A stretch of DNA of 64,000 nt from Ottowia flava. Its GTDB lineage: Bacteria; Pseudomonadota; Gammaproteobacteria; Burkholderiales; Burkholderiaceae_C. Made by a program: the position numbers and the translations under genes. This document shows, in pieces, positions 40,473 through 50,136 of the stretch (position 1 is its first letter; the number at the start of each line of letters is the position of its first letter). The notes below the pieces were generated by a model. The model was not told the DNA's origin. It did no database searches and saw only the letters and a program-made list of their open reading frames with translations. The stretch spans positions 94,768 through 158,767 of the forward strand of contig NZ_JBHUEJ010000007.1 of assembly GCF_042680565.1 (NCBI RefSeq). The letters run 5' to 3'.

Positions 40473-43400
40473 TGACCGAGGGCACGCCTGCCGAGGCGAC
40501 GTCGGCGACCACAGACGCTATCAATTCAGAAGCTGCCTGCGCTGATGGCTCTAGGGCTGCAGGCCAAAATCATTCAAAAGCACCGCCGCCACGCCGCCGC
40601 GGGCCGCTGCGCTGGCTGCTGTGGGCCGCGCTGGCGCTGCTCTTGCTGCTGGCACTGGCACTGGGCGGCGTGTGGATCTGGGCGGGCAGTGAAGGCTCGC
40701 TGGCCACCGCGCTGCGCCTGGCCGGCGCGCAACAACCCCTGGTCACCGACGAAGTCACCGGCACGGTGCGCGGCGGCGGCAAGGTGCGCCGCCTGGTGTG
40801 GGACAAGGCCGGTTTGCGCGTCGAAGTGCACGACGCCGAACTGCTGTGGACGCCCGCCGCGCTGCTGCGCCGCACGCTGCAGATCGACCAGCTGTCGGCC
40901 AGCCGCATCGTCGTGGACGACCAGCGGCCCAAAGGCGAGCCCTCGGCGGGGCCGCCCGCGTCGCTGGCGCTGCCGCTGAACATCGAGGTCAAGGCCTTGC
41001 GCGCGGGCGAGTTGCGCTGGGCCGGGCCGCCGCCCTACGCGCTGTCCGACATCGCCGGCCGCTTTGCCTACGACGGCAAGGCGCACGCGCTGGACCTGGA
41101 CAGCGCCCACATCGAAGGCGGGCAGTACCGCGCCCGCGCCCGCATCACCGCCCACGCGCCGGTCTCGCTCGACGTGGCCCTGGCCGGCGCGCTGACGGCC
41201 CCCGTTCCCGGCGCCGAAGCGCCCGTGCCGCTGACGCTGCAGGCCACGCTGGCCGGTCCGCTGACCGAGATGCGCGCGCAAGCCGACCTGCAGGCCGCGC
41301 CCGCGGCGCCGGGCGCCTCGGCCCCCGCCATCCCGGCATTGCCAGCGCCCGCCGGGTCAGCCACTTCGAGCGCCAGCGCGCCCGCTCCGGCCGCGTCGGG
41401 GCCCNNNNNNNNNNNNNNNNNNNNNNNNNNNNNNNNNNNCCGCGTCGGCGCCCGCCGCACCGCCTGCTGGCGCGGCGTCGGGCGCCAGCCCCAGCGAAAT
41501 CCCTGAAGCCCACGCCACCGCGCGCCTCACGCCCTGGGGCGCGCAGCCGCTGCCGGAGGCCCACGCGCGCGTCCGTGCGCTCGACCTTGGCGCCATCTGG
41601 GCGCAGGCACCACAAACCCACCTGACCGGCACCGTCGACGTGCGCCCGATCGACGGCGCGGCCAAGGACGCGGCCGGCTGGGTGGTCGACGCCGACCTGG
41701 TCAACCGTGGCGCCGGGCCGTGGGACCAGCGCCGCCTGCCGCTCGACCGCCTGCTGGCCGACCTCAGCTGGCAGGGCGGCGTGGCCACCGTGCGCTCGCT
41801 CAAGGCCGAGCTGGGCGGCGGCACGGTCGAATCCACCGGCCGTTGGGCGCAGCCGCCGGCCACACCGGCCAGTGCCGCGGCCGCCCCCTCTTCCGGCGCT
41901 TCGGCCACCCCGGCGCCCGGTGCCAGCGCACCCGCCAGCACCGCTTCGGTCCCCGCCACCACGACAGCAGCCGCCGGTCGCTGGTCGCTCGACACACGCA
42001 TCCAGGGCGTCAACCCGGCCGCGCTGCACAGCCAGCTGGCGGCCTTCCCCATCGACGGCACGGCCACCGTGGCCGGCGAAGGTGAGGCGGTCGACTTCGA
42101 CATTGCGCTGCAGGCGCGCCCCGCGCGCGCCACCGCCCCGTCGCGGCGCGGCGAATCGGCGTCCGAAGCGCTGGCGCGCGATTTGCGCGCTGTGCGCCTG
42201 CGCGACGCCCAGGCCAAGGGCCGCTGGGTCGACGGCCTGCTGGCGCTCAGCCAGCTGCGGGTGCGCACCGACGATGCCGAACTGGCCGGCAGCGCGCAGG
42301 TGCGCCCCGGCGCGGTCGACCAATTGGGCGGCCAGGCCGACCTGCGCCTGACCGCGCCCGGCGCCGCGGTGCAGGTCAAGGGCGAACTGCAACCCACCAG
42401 CGGCGCCGGCACGCTGCAGGCGCAACTGCAGGACGCCGCCCGCGCGCTGGCCTGGGCGCAGAAACTGCCCGGCGCCAACCAGGCGCTGGCCGGCGCGCAC
42501 GCCAAGGGCAGCGCCCGGCTGGACGGCAGTTGGCGCGGCGGCTGGCGCGACCCAACGGTGCAGGCGCAGCTGACCGCACCGTCGCTCGACTGGACGCCGC
42601 CCTCGACGAAATCCGCTGCAACGGCCACGCCGATCCAGCTACGCGCGGTCGACGCGCAACTCAAGGGCAAGCTCGCGCAGGCCGATCTGACGCTGCAAGG
42701 CCAGGTGATGCAGGGCGAACGCCAGCTGGACCTGCGCCTGGCGGCCAGCGGCGGGCGCACCACGCCCAACGCCAGCCTGGCCGCGTCCAGCTGGCGCTCG
42801 CAGGTGTCGCGCCTGCAGGCCAGCGTGCGCGACCCTGCGTTGGGCGAAGGCGCCTGGCAGGCCGCCACGACCGCGCCCGTGCCACTCAGCTGGTCACCCG
42901 CGCAGGGTGGCCAGTTCGAAGCGGGTGCGGGCGAACTCACCCTGACCTCGCCCGCGCCCGCATCGCAGGCGCGCGTCGCGTGGGGCCCGGCGCGCTGGCG
43001 CGGCGGCGAGCTGACCACGACCGGCCGCATCACGGGCCTGCCCTTGCAGTGGGTCGAACGCTTCGCCGGCAGCGAGATGCAGGCCGCGGGCGTGACCGGC
43101 AACGTCATCTTCAATGGCGACTGGGACGCCGCCTTGGGCCGCACGCTGCGCGTCACCGCCAACCTGGCGCGCGCCAGCGGCGACATCAGCATCCTGACCA
43201 CCGACGGCGCCACCGGCGTGCAATCGCGCGTGGCCGCCGGCCTGCGCGACGCACGCCTGACGCTCACCAGCCAGGGGCAAGCACTGCAGTTGCGCCTGCT
43301 GTGGGACAGCGAACGCGCGGGCACCGTCAACGGCCAAGTGCGCACCGAGCTGTCGACGCAGCGCGGCGCCGAAGGTCAGACGCAGTGGTCGTGGCCCGAA

Positions 43401-44807
43401 TCGGCGCCGCTGCAGGGCGAGTTGAAGGCGCGCCTGCCGCAGATCTCGGCCTGGTCGGTGCTGGCGCCGCCCGGCTGGCGCCTGCGCGGCGCGCTGGCGG
43501 CGGATGCGCGCATCGGCGGCACCCGCGGCAACCCGCTGGTCAATGGCACGCTGAACGCCGACGACGTCGCGCTGCGTTCGGTCGTCGATGGCCTGCAGTT
43601 TGAAGGCGGTCGCCTGCGCGCGCGGCTGGACGGCACGCGCCTGGTGATCGACGAATTCCTGCTGCGCGGCGCGGGCGAGCAAGGCAGCGGCGGCCTGCTG
43701 CGCGCCACGGGTCAGGCGGGCCTGGTCGATGGGCGGCCGCAGGCCAGCCTGCGCGCCACGCTGGAAAAGCTGCGCGCCAGCATCCGCGCCGACCGGCAGG
43801 TCACCGTCTCGGGCAACGTGCAGGCTGCGCTGGACGGCAAGGCCATCAGCGCCGATGGCCAGTTGCGCGTGGACCAGGCGCGCATCGTGCTGCCCGACGA
43901 GAACCGGCCGTCGCTGGGCGACGACGTCATCGTGCGCGGCGCCGACGGCAAGGTGATGTACGGCAAGGAAGCGCCCGGCGCCGTGGCGCGGCCCACCAGC
44001 GCCGCAGGGCAGCAGGTGGCCCAGCGCCAGGCCCGCAGCGACGCGGCGCGCCAACGCAGCGAGGCCAAGGCGGCCGAAGGCAGCACCGAACCGCTGACGG
44101 CCAAGGTCAACGTGCAGATCGACCTGGGCGACGACTTCAGCCTGAAGGGCATGGGCATCGACACCCGGCTGGCTGGCCGGCTGACGCTGGCCGCCAATGG
44201 CCCGTTGACGCAAATGCCCACGCTGAACGGCCGCGTGCGCACCGTGGGCGGTACCTTCCGCGCCTACGGCCAGTTCCTGACGATCCAGCGCGGCTTCGTG
44301 GTCTTCAGCGGCCAGATCGACAACCCGACGCTGGACATCGTCGCTCTGCGGCCCAACTACACCAGCGACCAGCGCGTGGGCGTGCAGGTCATGGGCAGCG
44401 CGCTGCTGCCGCGCGTGCGCCTGTATTCCGAACCCGCTTTGCCCGACAACCAAACGCTGGCCTGGCTGCTGCTGGGCCGCGCCGCGCCGAATTCGGGTGC
44501 GGAAGCCGCCATGCTGCAATCGGCCGCGCTGGCGCTGCTGGGCGGGCGCGAAGGACGGGGTCTGGCCGCCAACTTCGGCCTCGACGAGCTGAGCTTCTCG
44601 GGCGGCGGAGACGGTGCCATCGACAGCGCCAGCGTGACGCTGGGCAAGCGCCTCTCCGACAAGCTGTACGCCGCGTACGAGCACAGCCTGGCCGGTGCCA
44701 GCGGCACGCTGATGATCTTCTACGAGCTGTCGCGCCGCTGGACGCTGCGCGGGCAGGCCGGGGAGAACTCGGCGGTCGACCTGATCTACCGGCTGAGCTT
44801 CGACTGA
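40472..44807 (+). CDS. tamB: Translocation and assembly module protein TamB (interrupted by an assembly gap)
   Basis: Starts at the ATG that overlaps the tamA stop. A cytosolic tail encoded by repeat copy 16 precedes an inner-membrane helix (about residues 45-62, LRWLLWAALALLLLLALALG). A very long periplasmic beta-helical part follows, with the conserved TamB C-terminal domain near the end (GSALLPRVRLYSEP and DLIYRLSFD, C-terminal). Total about 1440 aa. 35 Ns at 41405-41439 break the frame: upstream codons begin in one frame and downstream codons in another, so the true gap length must be 1 modulo 3. The region around the gap is Ala/Pro/Ser rich and low in complexity. Confidence 0.88.
40518..40570 (+). 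repeat. Interspersed repeat, copy 16, inside tamB
   Basis: CTATCAATTCAGAAGCTGCC, then TGCGCTGATGGCTCTAGGGC and TGCAGGCC. Near-consensus copy translated in frame as the N-terminal cytosolic tail of TamB, just before its membrane helix. Confidence 0.85.
41405..41439. other. Assembly gap (35 N)
   Basis: Flanked by near-identical 14-mers CCGCGTCGGGGCCC (41391-41404) and CCGCGTCGGCGCCC (41440-41453), so the assembler probably collapsed a short tandem repeat encoding Ala/Pro/Ser. Confidence 0.95.
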
Positions 44808-44888
44808 GCGGCGCGGGGTCCGTTCGGAGGTGGCCCGCAACCTACGATTAAAGCAAGGTGGACTGCTGCCGGTTTCGTGGACACCGGC

Positions 44889-45745
44889 CTAAGCTTTTAG
44901 AGCTTTCTCGAACTCTATCGGACTGACGTAGCCGAGCGTCGAATGGCGACGCGTCGAGTTGTAGAACCGTTCGATGTAGTCGAACACGTCAGCACGAGCC
45001 TGCTGCCTGGAGCGATACACCTTTCTGGCCGTGCGCTCGATCTTCAATGAACTGAAGAAGCTCTCCATCGCCGAGTTGTCCCAGACCTCGCCCGCGCGGC
45101 TCATGCTGCAGGTGATGCCTTGCTCCTTGAGCAGTTGCTGGAAGTGCTCGCTGGTGTACTGGCTGCCCTGGTCCGAGTGATGCAGCAACGCCACCGGCTT
45201 GCCCCGGCGCCACACGGCCATCATCAACGCATCGGCCACGAGTTGCGAGGTCATGCTGTCCTGCATCGACCAGCCAACGATGCGACGCGAGTGCAGATCC
45301 AGCACCGCAGCGGCATACAACCAGCCCTCGGCCGTCCAGATGTAGGTGAGTCGGCCACCCACTTCTGGTTGGGCGCGTCGGCCTGGAACTGACGGTCCAA
45401 CACGTTGTCGGCGATGGCGCTGCGCTGGCCTCGGTCCTGCGGCAAGCCTCGACGTCGTGGCCTCGCGCGCAGGGCCTGTTCTCGCATGAGCCGTTCAATG
45501 CGATGCAATCCGCATCGTTGACCCAGTGCCAGCACGTCATGCCACACGCGCCGGGGGCCATAGGTGCGGTCACTGCCCAGAAAGCTCTGACGCACCTGGC
45601 TGCCAAGCACCTCGTCTTGCAGGCTGCGTTGGCTTTGAGGCCTGCTGAGCCACGCATAAAAGCCACTTCGCGAGACACCGAGCGCCTCGCAAATCAAATT
45701 GACCGGCCAGGCCCCTCGGTGTTTCGCCACGAAGCCGAACTTCAC
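44889..45745 (-). pseudogene. IS3-type transposase OrfB (frameshifted)
   Basis: The N-terminal half (MKFGFVAKHRGAWPVNLICEA...NQKWVAD) and the C-terminal half (TYIWTAEGWLYAAAVLDLHS...) are in different frames. One base appears to be lost at about 45353, where GAC-TTC-ACC would be expected and GACTCACC is found. The DDE catalytic parts are visible: D in KWVAD and AVLDLHSRRIVGW, and E in WDNSAMESFFSSLK. Not functional as it stands. Confidence 0.8.
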
Positions 45746-46129
45746 ATCGACTCCTTGGCAAAGTAGGCCGCAGCTTTCTTCAAGATGTCGCGCTCCATCT
45801 TGAGCTTAACGACTTCCTTGCGCAGCCGGGCTATTTCAGCGTCCTGGACCGCCTGCTTGCCATGGCCCGGGAAGGCCAACTGAGGCGCCTCACGCAACTC
45901 GCGAACCCACTTGCGCAACACGTTCTCGTGCACGTCCAGGTCCTTGCACGCACGCCGCTGTCGACCTCGACACGCTTGACCCATTCATGCAGCGTTTGCG
46001 GCACGCAGCCAATCTTGGGGGCAATGGATTCAATGGCGGCCCACAACGATGGGTACTCATCACGGTGCTCCTGCACCATCCTCACGCCCGCTCACGGACC
46101 TCGGGCGAGAACTTGTTCGACTTGCTCAT
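45742..46129 (-). pseudogene. Chimeric IS3-type OrfA
   Basis: Start ATG 46129 (MSKSNKFSPEVRERA). One base missing near 46084 shifts the frame into RMVQEHRDEYPSLWAAIES. This N-terminal part belongs to one IS3 OrfA type (helix-turn-helix, KIGCVPQTLHEWVKRVEVDS). The C-terminal part, in another frame from about 45967, reads CKDLDVHENVLRKWVRELRE...ERDILKKAAAYFAKE and belongs to a second OrfA type, matching the OrfB that follows. It looks like a recombinant of two insertion sequences. Confidence 0.7.
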
Positions 46130-46176
46130 GGCTCAATCCTCTCAGAGTGTTGAGCCTCCGCGAATCCCGGGGCGAT

Positions 46177-46326
46177 TCAGTTTTCTCGGCCAGCCCAGCG
46201 ATACTTGAGCCGCCACCACTTTCCGCCTGACGGTGCGACCTCCAGATAAAGACCCTCGCCGTCGAACAGCTTGCGAGCCTTCTCGCTGGGCTTGGCGGCG
46301 CGAATTGCGGTATCCGTGAGGGGCAT
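46177..46326 (-). pseudogene. N-terminal remnant of a tyrosine integrase (DUF4102 arm domain)
   Basis: MPLTDTAIRAAKPSEKARKL then FDGEGLYLEVAPSGGKWWRL, typical of the P4/CP4-57-type integrase arm-binding domain. Only 49 residues remain. The frame is cut by the IS end, which supplies the stop TGA. It starts 164 bases from tRNA-Pro, as expected for an island integrated at that tRNA. Confidence 0.85.
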
Positions 46327-46489
46327 GGGGGCAACTCCGAGGGGTTCGGGGGCAACAGGCAGGAATGTTGCCCCCATTATTGCCCGGTTGCCCCCGCTCT
46401 TTGGCGGACGCTGGCGACCGCAAAAACGCGGTTTCCCCAAGAGAAATCCGCCAGACCCGGTTGACTACGGATGCTGGCGGATGAAGTAA

Positions 46490-46566
46490 TGGTCGGCGTG
46501 GCGGGATTCGAACTCGCGACCCCTTGCACCCCATGCAAGTGCGCTACCAGGCTGCGCTACACGCCG
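46490..46566 (-). tRNA. tRNA-Pro(GGG)
   Basis: 77 bases including an encoded CCA. The acceptor stem CGGCGTG/CACGCCG, the T arm GGTTCGAATCC-like (GAGTTCGAATCCCG) and the D arm AGCGCAGCCTGGTAGCGC are all present. The anticodon stem CTTGC/GCAAG carries loop ATGGGGT with anticodon GGG. It lies downstream of the MerR gene, its usual place after ihfA in this lineage, and next to an integrase remnant. Confidence 0.95.
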
Positions 46567-46578
46567 ACAAGCCTTGCA

Positions 46579-47055
46579 TTATAGCGTGACAGAATGCCCC
46601 GTTTCGGGCGCAGTCAGCATTTCTCGAATCTCAAGCAGTTCTCGCACCACGAGGTCCAATCGGGCTGCTGGAGCGGCGTTCGCGTCATTTGACGAGGATT
46701 CGTCGAGTTGTGGCTCACCGTCCACCGAGAACGGATCTACCGGCGTCGTCGCACCTGCCGGCTCGCCCGTCGGCACGCCTGGCCGGCCGCGCAGGGCGGC
46801 ATCCAACTCTTGCAGTCTCGTACGCGCGCCGCTGATGGTGAATCCCTGGTCGTAGAGCAATTCTCGGATCCGCCGGATCATCAGCACTTCGTGGTGCTGG
46901 TAGTAGCGCCGGTTACCGCGCCGCTTCATGGGGCGCAGTTGGGTGAACTCCTGTTCCCAGTACCGCAGGACGTGAGGTTTCACGCCGCACAGATCACCCA
47001 CCTCACCAATGGTGAAGTAGCGCTTGGCAGGGATGGGAGGCAGTGAGGATTCCAT
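46579..47055 (-). CDS. MerR family transcriptional regulator
   Basis: 158 aa. The N-terminal MerR winged helix is clear: YFTIGEVGDLCGVKPHVLRYWE then QEFTQLRPMKRRGNRRYY. It has no Cys cluster for metal and a Ser/Asp-rich linker, ending in a short helix. It sits directly after ihfA, the standard position in many proteobacteria, where the target is not known. Starts MESSLPPIPAKR. Confidence 0.88.
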   Translation of the reverse strand: MESSLPPIPAKRYFTIGEVGDLCGVKPHVLRYWEQEFTQLRPMKRRGNRRYYQHHEVLMIRRIRELLYDQGFTISGARTRLQELDAALRGRPGVPTGEPAGATTPVDPFSVDGEPQLDESSSNDANAAPAARLDLVVRELLEIREMLTAPETGHSVTL

Positions 47056-47182
47056 GAACCGGGTTCGGCGCGAGCAGCGGTGGAGATTAGCCGATGTTGC
47101 CCTGATCAGCTACATAGCAATCCACATGCGCTGGCGCGGCAACAACCGACAGCAGTTGCCGGCAATGCGTCACACGCTGTGA

Positions 47183-47527
47183 TCAGGACGCGTCGTCCTG
47201 CAGCATTTCCTTGAGCTTCTGGCTGGGATGAAAGGTCACGACGCGCCGCGCAGCAATCGGAATGAGCTCACCGGTGCGCGGATTGCGGCCCGGCCGGGGG
47301 GCTTTCACGCGCATCTGAAAGTTGCCGAAGCCCGACAGTTTGACGTCGTCACCAGCCACCAGGCACGCGCCGATCAGATCATAGAATGCGTCCACCATGT
47401 CCTTGGATTCGCGCTTGTTCAAGCCGATCTGTTCGTAGAGCATGTCGGCCAATTGCGCCTTGGTCAGCGCCGTCGTCTCCAGGCTGTCCACCGCCAGTGC
47501 CAGCATGTCGTCTGCGTTTTCTGCCAT
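47183..47527 (-). CDS. ihfA: Integration host factor subunit alpha
   Basis: 114 aa, slightly longer than the usual 99 because of an N-terminal extension (MAENADDMLALAVDSLETTA). The HU/IHF core follows: LTKAQLADMLYEQIGLNKRES and the DNA-binding arm FQMRVKAPRPGRNPRTGE with the kinking Pro. With IhfB it bends DNA for recombination, replication and sigma-54 transcription. It lies 26 bases after pheT in the operon. An internal start at ATG near MLYEQ is unlikely. Confidence 0.95.
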   Translation of the reverse strand: MAENADDMLALAVDSLETTALTKAQLADMLYEQIGLNKRESKDMVDAFYDLIGACLVAGDDVKLSGFGNFQMRVKAPRPGRNPRTGELIPIAARRVVTFHPSQKLKEMLQDDAS

Positions 47528-47553
47528 CGCTCTCTCCTCTCACGCCGTCAGCA

Positions 47554-50001
47554 TCAGGTCCGCAAGCGGGCACCGACATCTGACTGCAGTTGGCCCAGTA
47601 CCTCCTGAACCGCAGCGTCAATGCGCTCATCGGTCAACGACTCCTGACCACCGTCCAGTATCAGCCGAACGGCCAGCGATTTCTCGTCCGCAGCGACCGC
47701 CCCGCCCGCATCGGTACCCGCCTTTGGACGGTAGATATCGAACAGCGTCGCACTGCGCAGCATGGCCGCAGACGGCGCAGCGTGAATCGAACGCATCAAC
47801 TGCGCATGCGTGACCGATTCTTTGACCACGACGGCGATGTCGCGCTCCACGGCTTGCTGACGCGGTAGGACGGCCGCCACTGGGAGCGCGTGGTCAAGCA
47901 CCTCGTCGAGCGCCAGTTCAAACAGCACGGGCGCATGTGACAACTCCCATTGCTGCCGCCAGCGGGGATGCAATTCGCCCACATGCCCGATGACCTGCCC
48001 GTTCACCAGCACGCGTGCGCAACGCCCAGGGTGCATGGTGGGGTGGGTGTCTGCCTCGAACTGCGGCTTTCGCGGGCTCAGCAAGGCTTCGACGTCACCC
48101 TTGACGTCGTAGAAATCTGCAGGTGGCTGCTTGCCTGCCCAGCCCTGCTGCGTTGCTGGGCCGTACACCGCCCCCGCGATCCGCATGGGCTGCGCTACGC
48201 CGGCCACATCGTCCGCGCCGGTACGGGTGCCCGCATCGCGCCGGAAAACGCGGCCCACTTCAAACACGCGCAGGCGATCTGCACGGCGGTCCGTGTTGCG
48301 CTTGATGACTTGGAGCAAGGATGCCAGCAGGCTCGAGCGCATCACGTTCAGCTGGCTGGCGATGGGGTTCAGCAGGCGCACTGGGTCGGTGTTGCCAGCC
48401 AGGTCGCGCTCCCACGCTTCGTCCACAAAGCTGAAGTTGATCGTCTCCAGATAGCCGAGCTTGGCCATCGCGTGGCGCACTTCAAAGCGGCCATGGCGCG
48501 CTTCGGAGCGCACGCGCGGCGTGATCGGCGCCAACGGCGCGGTTTCCGGCAGGTTCTGATAACCGATCAGGCGCGCCACCTCTTCGATCAGGTCCTCTTC
48601 GATCTTCAGATCGAACCGGTACGGTGGCGGCGTAACCGTCAGCGTGCCCTGGCCTTCGGTGAAGGGCAGTTGCAGGCGCTGCATCACTTCGGCGCACTGC
48701 GCCTGCGACAGCGGCATGCCGATCACCTTGGCGGCGCGCGCCACGCGCAGGGTGACGGGCTGAGGCACCACGGTGTTGGGCGCCTGGTCGTCGACCGGGC
48801 CAAACGAAGTTTCGGGCGTGCCGCAGATATCCAGAATCAAGCGGCTGAGATGCTCGATGTGCGCGACCGTCAGCTCGGGGTCCACACCGCGCTCGAAGCG
48901 GTGGCCCGCGTCGGTGGCAAAGTTGAAGCGGCGCGAACGGCCAGCCACCGCGTCGGGCCACCAGAAGGCGGCTTCGACATATACGTTGCGCGTGTCGTCC
49001 GACACGGCGGTGGCGTCGCCGCCCATGATGCCGGCCAGCGATTCCACCTCGCGGTCGTCGGCGATCACGCCCACCGATTCGTCCAGGGTGACAGTGTTGC
49101 CGTTCAGCAGCTTGAGCTGCTCGCCCGGGCGGCCCCAGCGCACGTCCAGGCCGCCGTGGATCTTGTCCAGATCGAAGATGTGGCTGGGCCGGCCGTACTC
49201 GAACATCACGTAGTTGGAGATGTCGACCAGCGGCGCCACGCTGCGCTGGCCGCAGCGCGCCAGCCGGTCCACCATCCACGCAGGCGTTCTTGCTTGTGTG
49301 TTGACGTTGCGGATCACGCGACCGGAGAAGCGCCCGCACAGGTCGGTGGCGCTGATCTTCACGGGCAGCAAGTCGGCGTTGCCCACGGCGACGGGCGGGA
49401 AGCTTGGCGTCTTCAGCGGCGCACCAGTGAGCGCCGACAGCTCGCGCGCCACACCGTACACGCTCAGCGCGTGACCCAGGTTGGGCGTCAGCTTGAGCGT
49501 GAAGACCGCGTCGTCCAGCTTCATCGCCTCGCGGATGTTCTGGCCCAGCGGTAGGTCGGCCGGCAGCTCCAGCAGGCCACCGTGATCGTCAGACAGATGC
49601 AGCTCGCTCGCCGAGCACAGCATGCCCTGGCTTTCCACGCCGCGCAGCTTGCCCAGCTGGATCTTGAACGGCTTACCGTGGGATTTTTCGTCGTTTGCGG
49701 GCGGCAACTCGGCCCCGACCATCGCGCACGGCACCTTGATGCCGACGCGCGCGTTGGGCGCGCCGCACACGATGTTCAGCAGCTCGGGCTGGCCCACGTC
49801 GACCTGGCACACGCGCAGGCGATCGGCGTTGGGGTGCTGCTCGGCGGCCTTGATCTCACCCACCACCACGCCGGTGAAAGGCGGGGCCACGGGGCGGATC
49901 TCTTCGACCTCGAAGCCGCCCATGGTCAGCACGTCGGCGAGTTGTTCGGTGTTCAGCGCGGGGTTGCAGAACTCGCGCAGCCAGGATTCAGGAAATTGCA
50001 T
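47554..50001 (-). CDS. pheT: Phenylalanyl-tRNA synthetase beta subunit
   Basis: 815 aa, the normal bacterial size. N terminus MQFPESWLREFCNP. An EMAP-like tRNA-binding domain (about 40-150), B3/4 and B5 domains, and the C-terminal FDX-ACB domain (VLPRQQAVERDIAVVVKE). Forms the alpha2-beta2 enzyme with PheS. Separated from pheS by 135 bases containing two facing repeat copies. Confidence 0.97.
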   Translation of the reverse strand: MQFPESWLREFCNPALNTEQLADVLTMGGFEVEEIRPVAPPFTGVVVGEIKAAEQHPNADRLRVCQVDVGQPELLNIVCGAPNARVGIKVPCAMVGAELPPANDEKSHGKPFKIQLGKLRGVESQGMLCSASELHLSDDHGGLLELPADLPLGQNIREAMKLDDAVFTLKLTPNLGHALSVYGVARELSALTGAPLKTPSFPPVAVGNADLLPVKISATDLCGRFSGRVIRNVNTQARTPAWMVDRLARCGQRSVAPLVDISNYVMFEYGRPSHIFDLDKIHGGLDVRWGRPGEQLKLLNGNTVTLDESVGVIADDREVESLAGIMGGDATAVSDDTRNVYVEAAFWWPDAVAGRSRRFNFATDAGHRFERGVDPELTVAHIEHLSRLILDICGTPETSFGPVDDQAPNTVVPQPVTLRVARAAKVIGMPLSQAQCAEVMQRLQLPFTEGQGTLTVTPPPYRFDLKIEEDLIEEVARLIGYQNLPETAPLAPITPRVRSEARHGRFEVRHAMAKLGYLETINFSFVDEAWERDLAGNTDPVRLLNPIASQLNVMRSSLLASLLQVIKRNTDRRADRLRVFEVGRVFRRDAGTRTGADDVAGVAQPMRIAGAVYGPATQQGWAGKQPPADFYDVKGDVEALLSPRKPQFEADTHPTMHPGRCARVLVNGQVIGHVGELHPRWRQQWELSHAPVLFELALDEVLDHALPVAAVLPRQQAVERDIAVVVKESVTHAQLMRSIHAAPSAAMLRSATLFDIYRPKAGTDAGGAVAADEKSLAVRLILDGGQESLTDERIDAAVQEVLGQLQSDVGARLRT

Positions 50002-50027
50002 GGCAGATCAGGAACGGCGGTGATCAA

Positions 50028-50070
50028 ATATCATTTTGATAGCTGGTTGCGCTTGTTGTTGGCCGATTTC
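50028..50070 (+). repeat. Interspersed repeat, copy 17 (pheS-pheT gap)
   Basis: ATCATTTTGATAGCTGGTTG, then CGCTTGTTGTTGGCCGATTT. Faces a partial inverse copy in the same gap. Confidence 0.75.
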
Positions 50071-50095
50071 AGACACTTTCGCCTTGAATCTCTTG

Positions 50096-50127
50096 CCAAA
50101 TCAGCGCGGCCAGCTATGCTTTTTGAG
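50096..50127 (-). repeat. Interspersed repeat, partial inverse copy 18
   Basis: CCAAATCAGCGCGGCCAGCT, then ATGCTTTTTGAG. Inverse to copy 17, so TAGCTGG (50039) and CCAGCTA (50110) can pair in the pheST transcript. Confidence 0.6.
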
Positions 50128-50136
50128 AAGGATGTC

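Larger units (their letters stand above)
44859..46179 (-). mobile_element. Degenerate, chimeric IS3-family element
   Basis: Two transposase parts of IS3 type. The left end (TGGACTGCTGCCGGTTTCGT...) follows the orfB stop. The right end reads TGAATCGCCCCGGGATTCGC outward on the minus strand, a terminal sequence of a different IS3 subgroup. The ends do not match one another, and both reading frames are broken. The element sits between tamB and a truncated integrase. Confidence 0.75.

Noticed and set aside
42894..44840. 648-codon minus-strand ORF opposite tamB
   Set aside because: Shadow of tamB. The translation is Gln/Arg/Ala-rich without family features.
44808..44860. Search for an attR copy of the tRNA-Pro 3' end beside tamB
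   Set aside because: No match to the tRNA 3' sequence found by eye, so the second island junction is not claimed.
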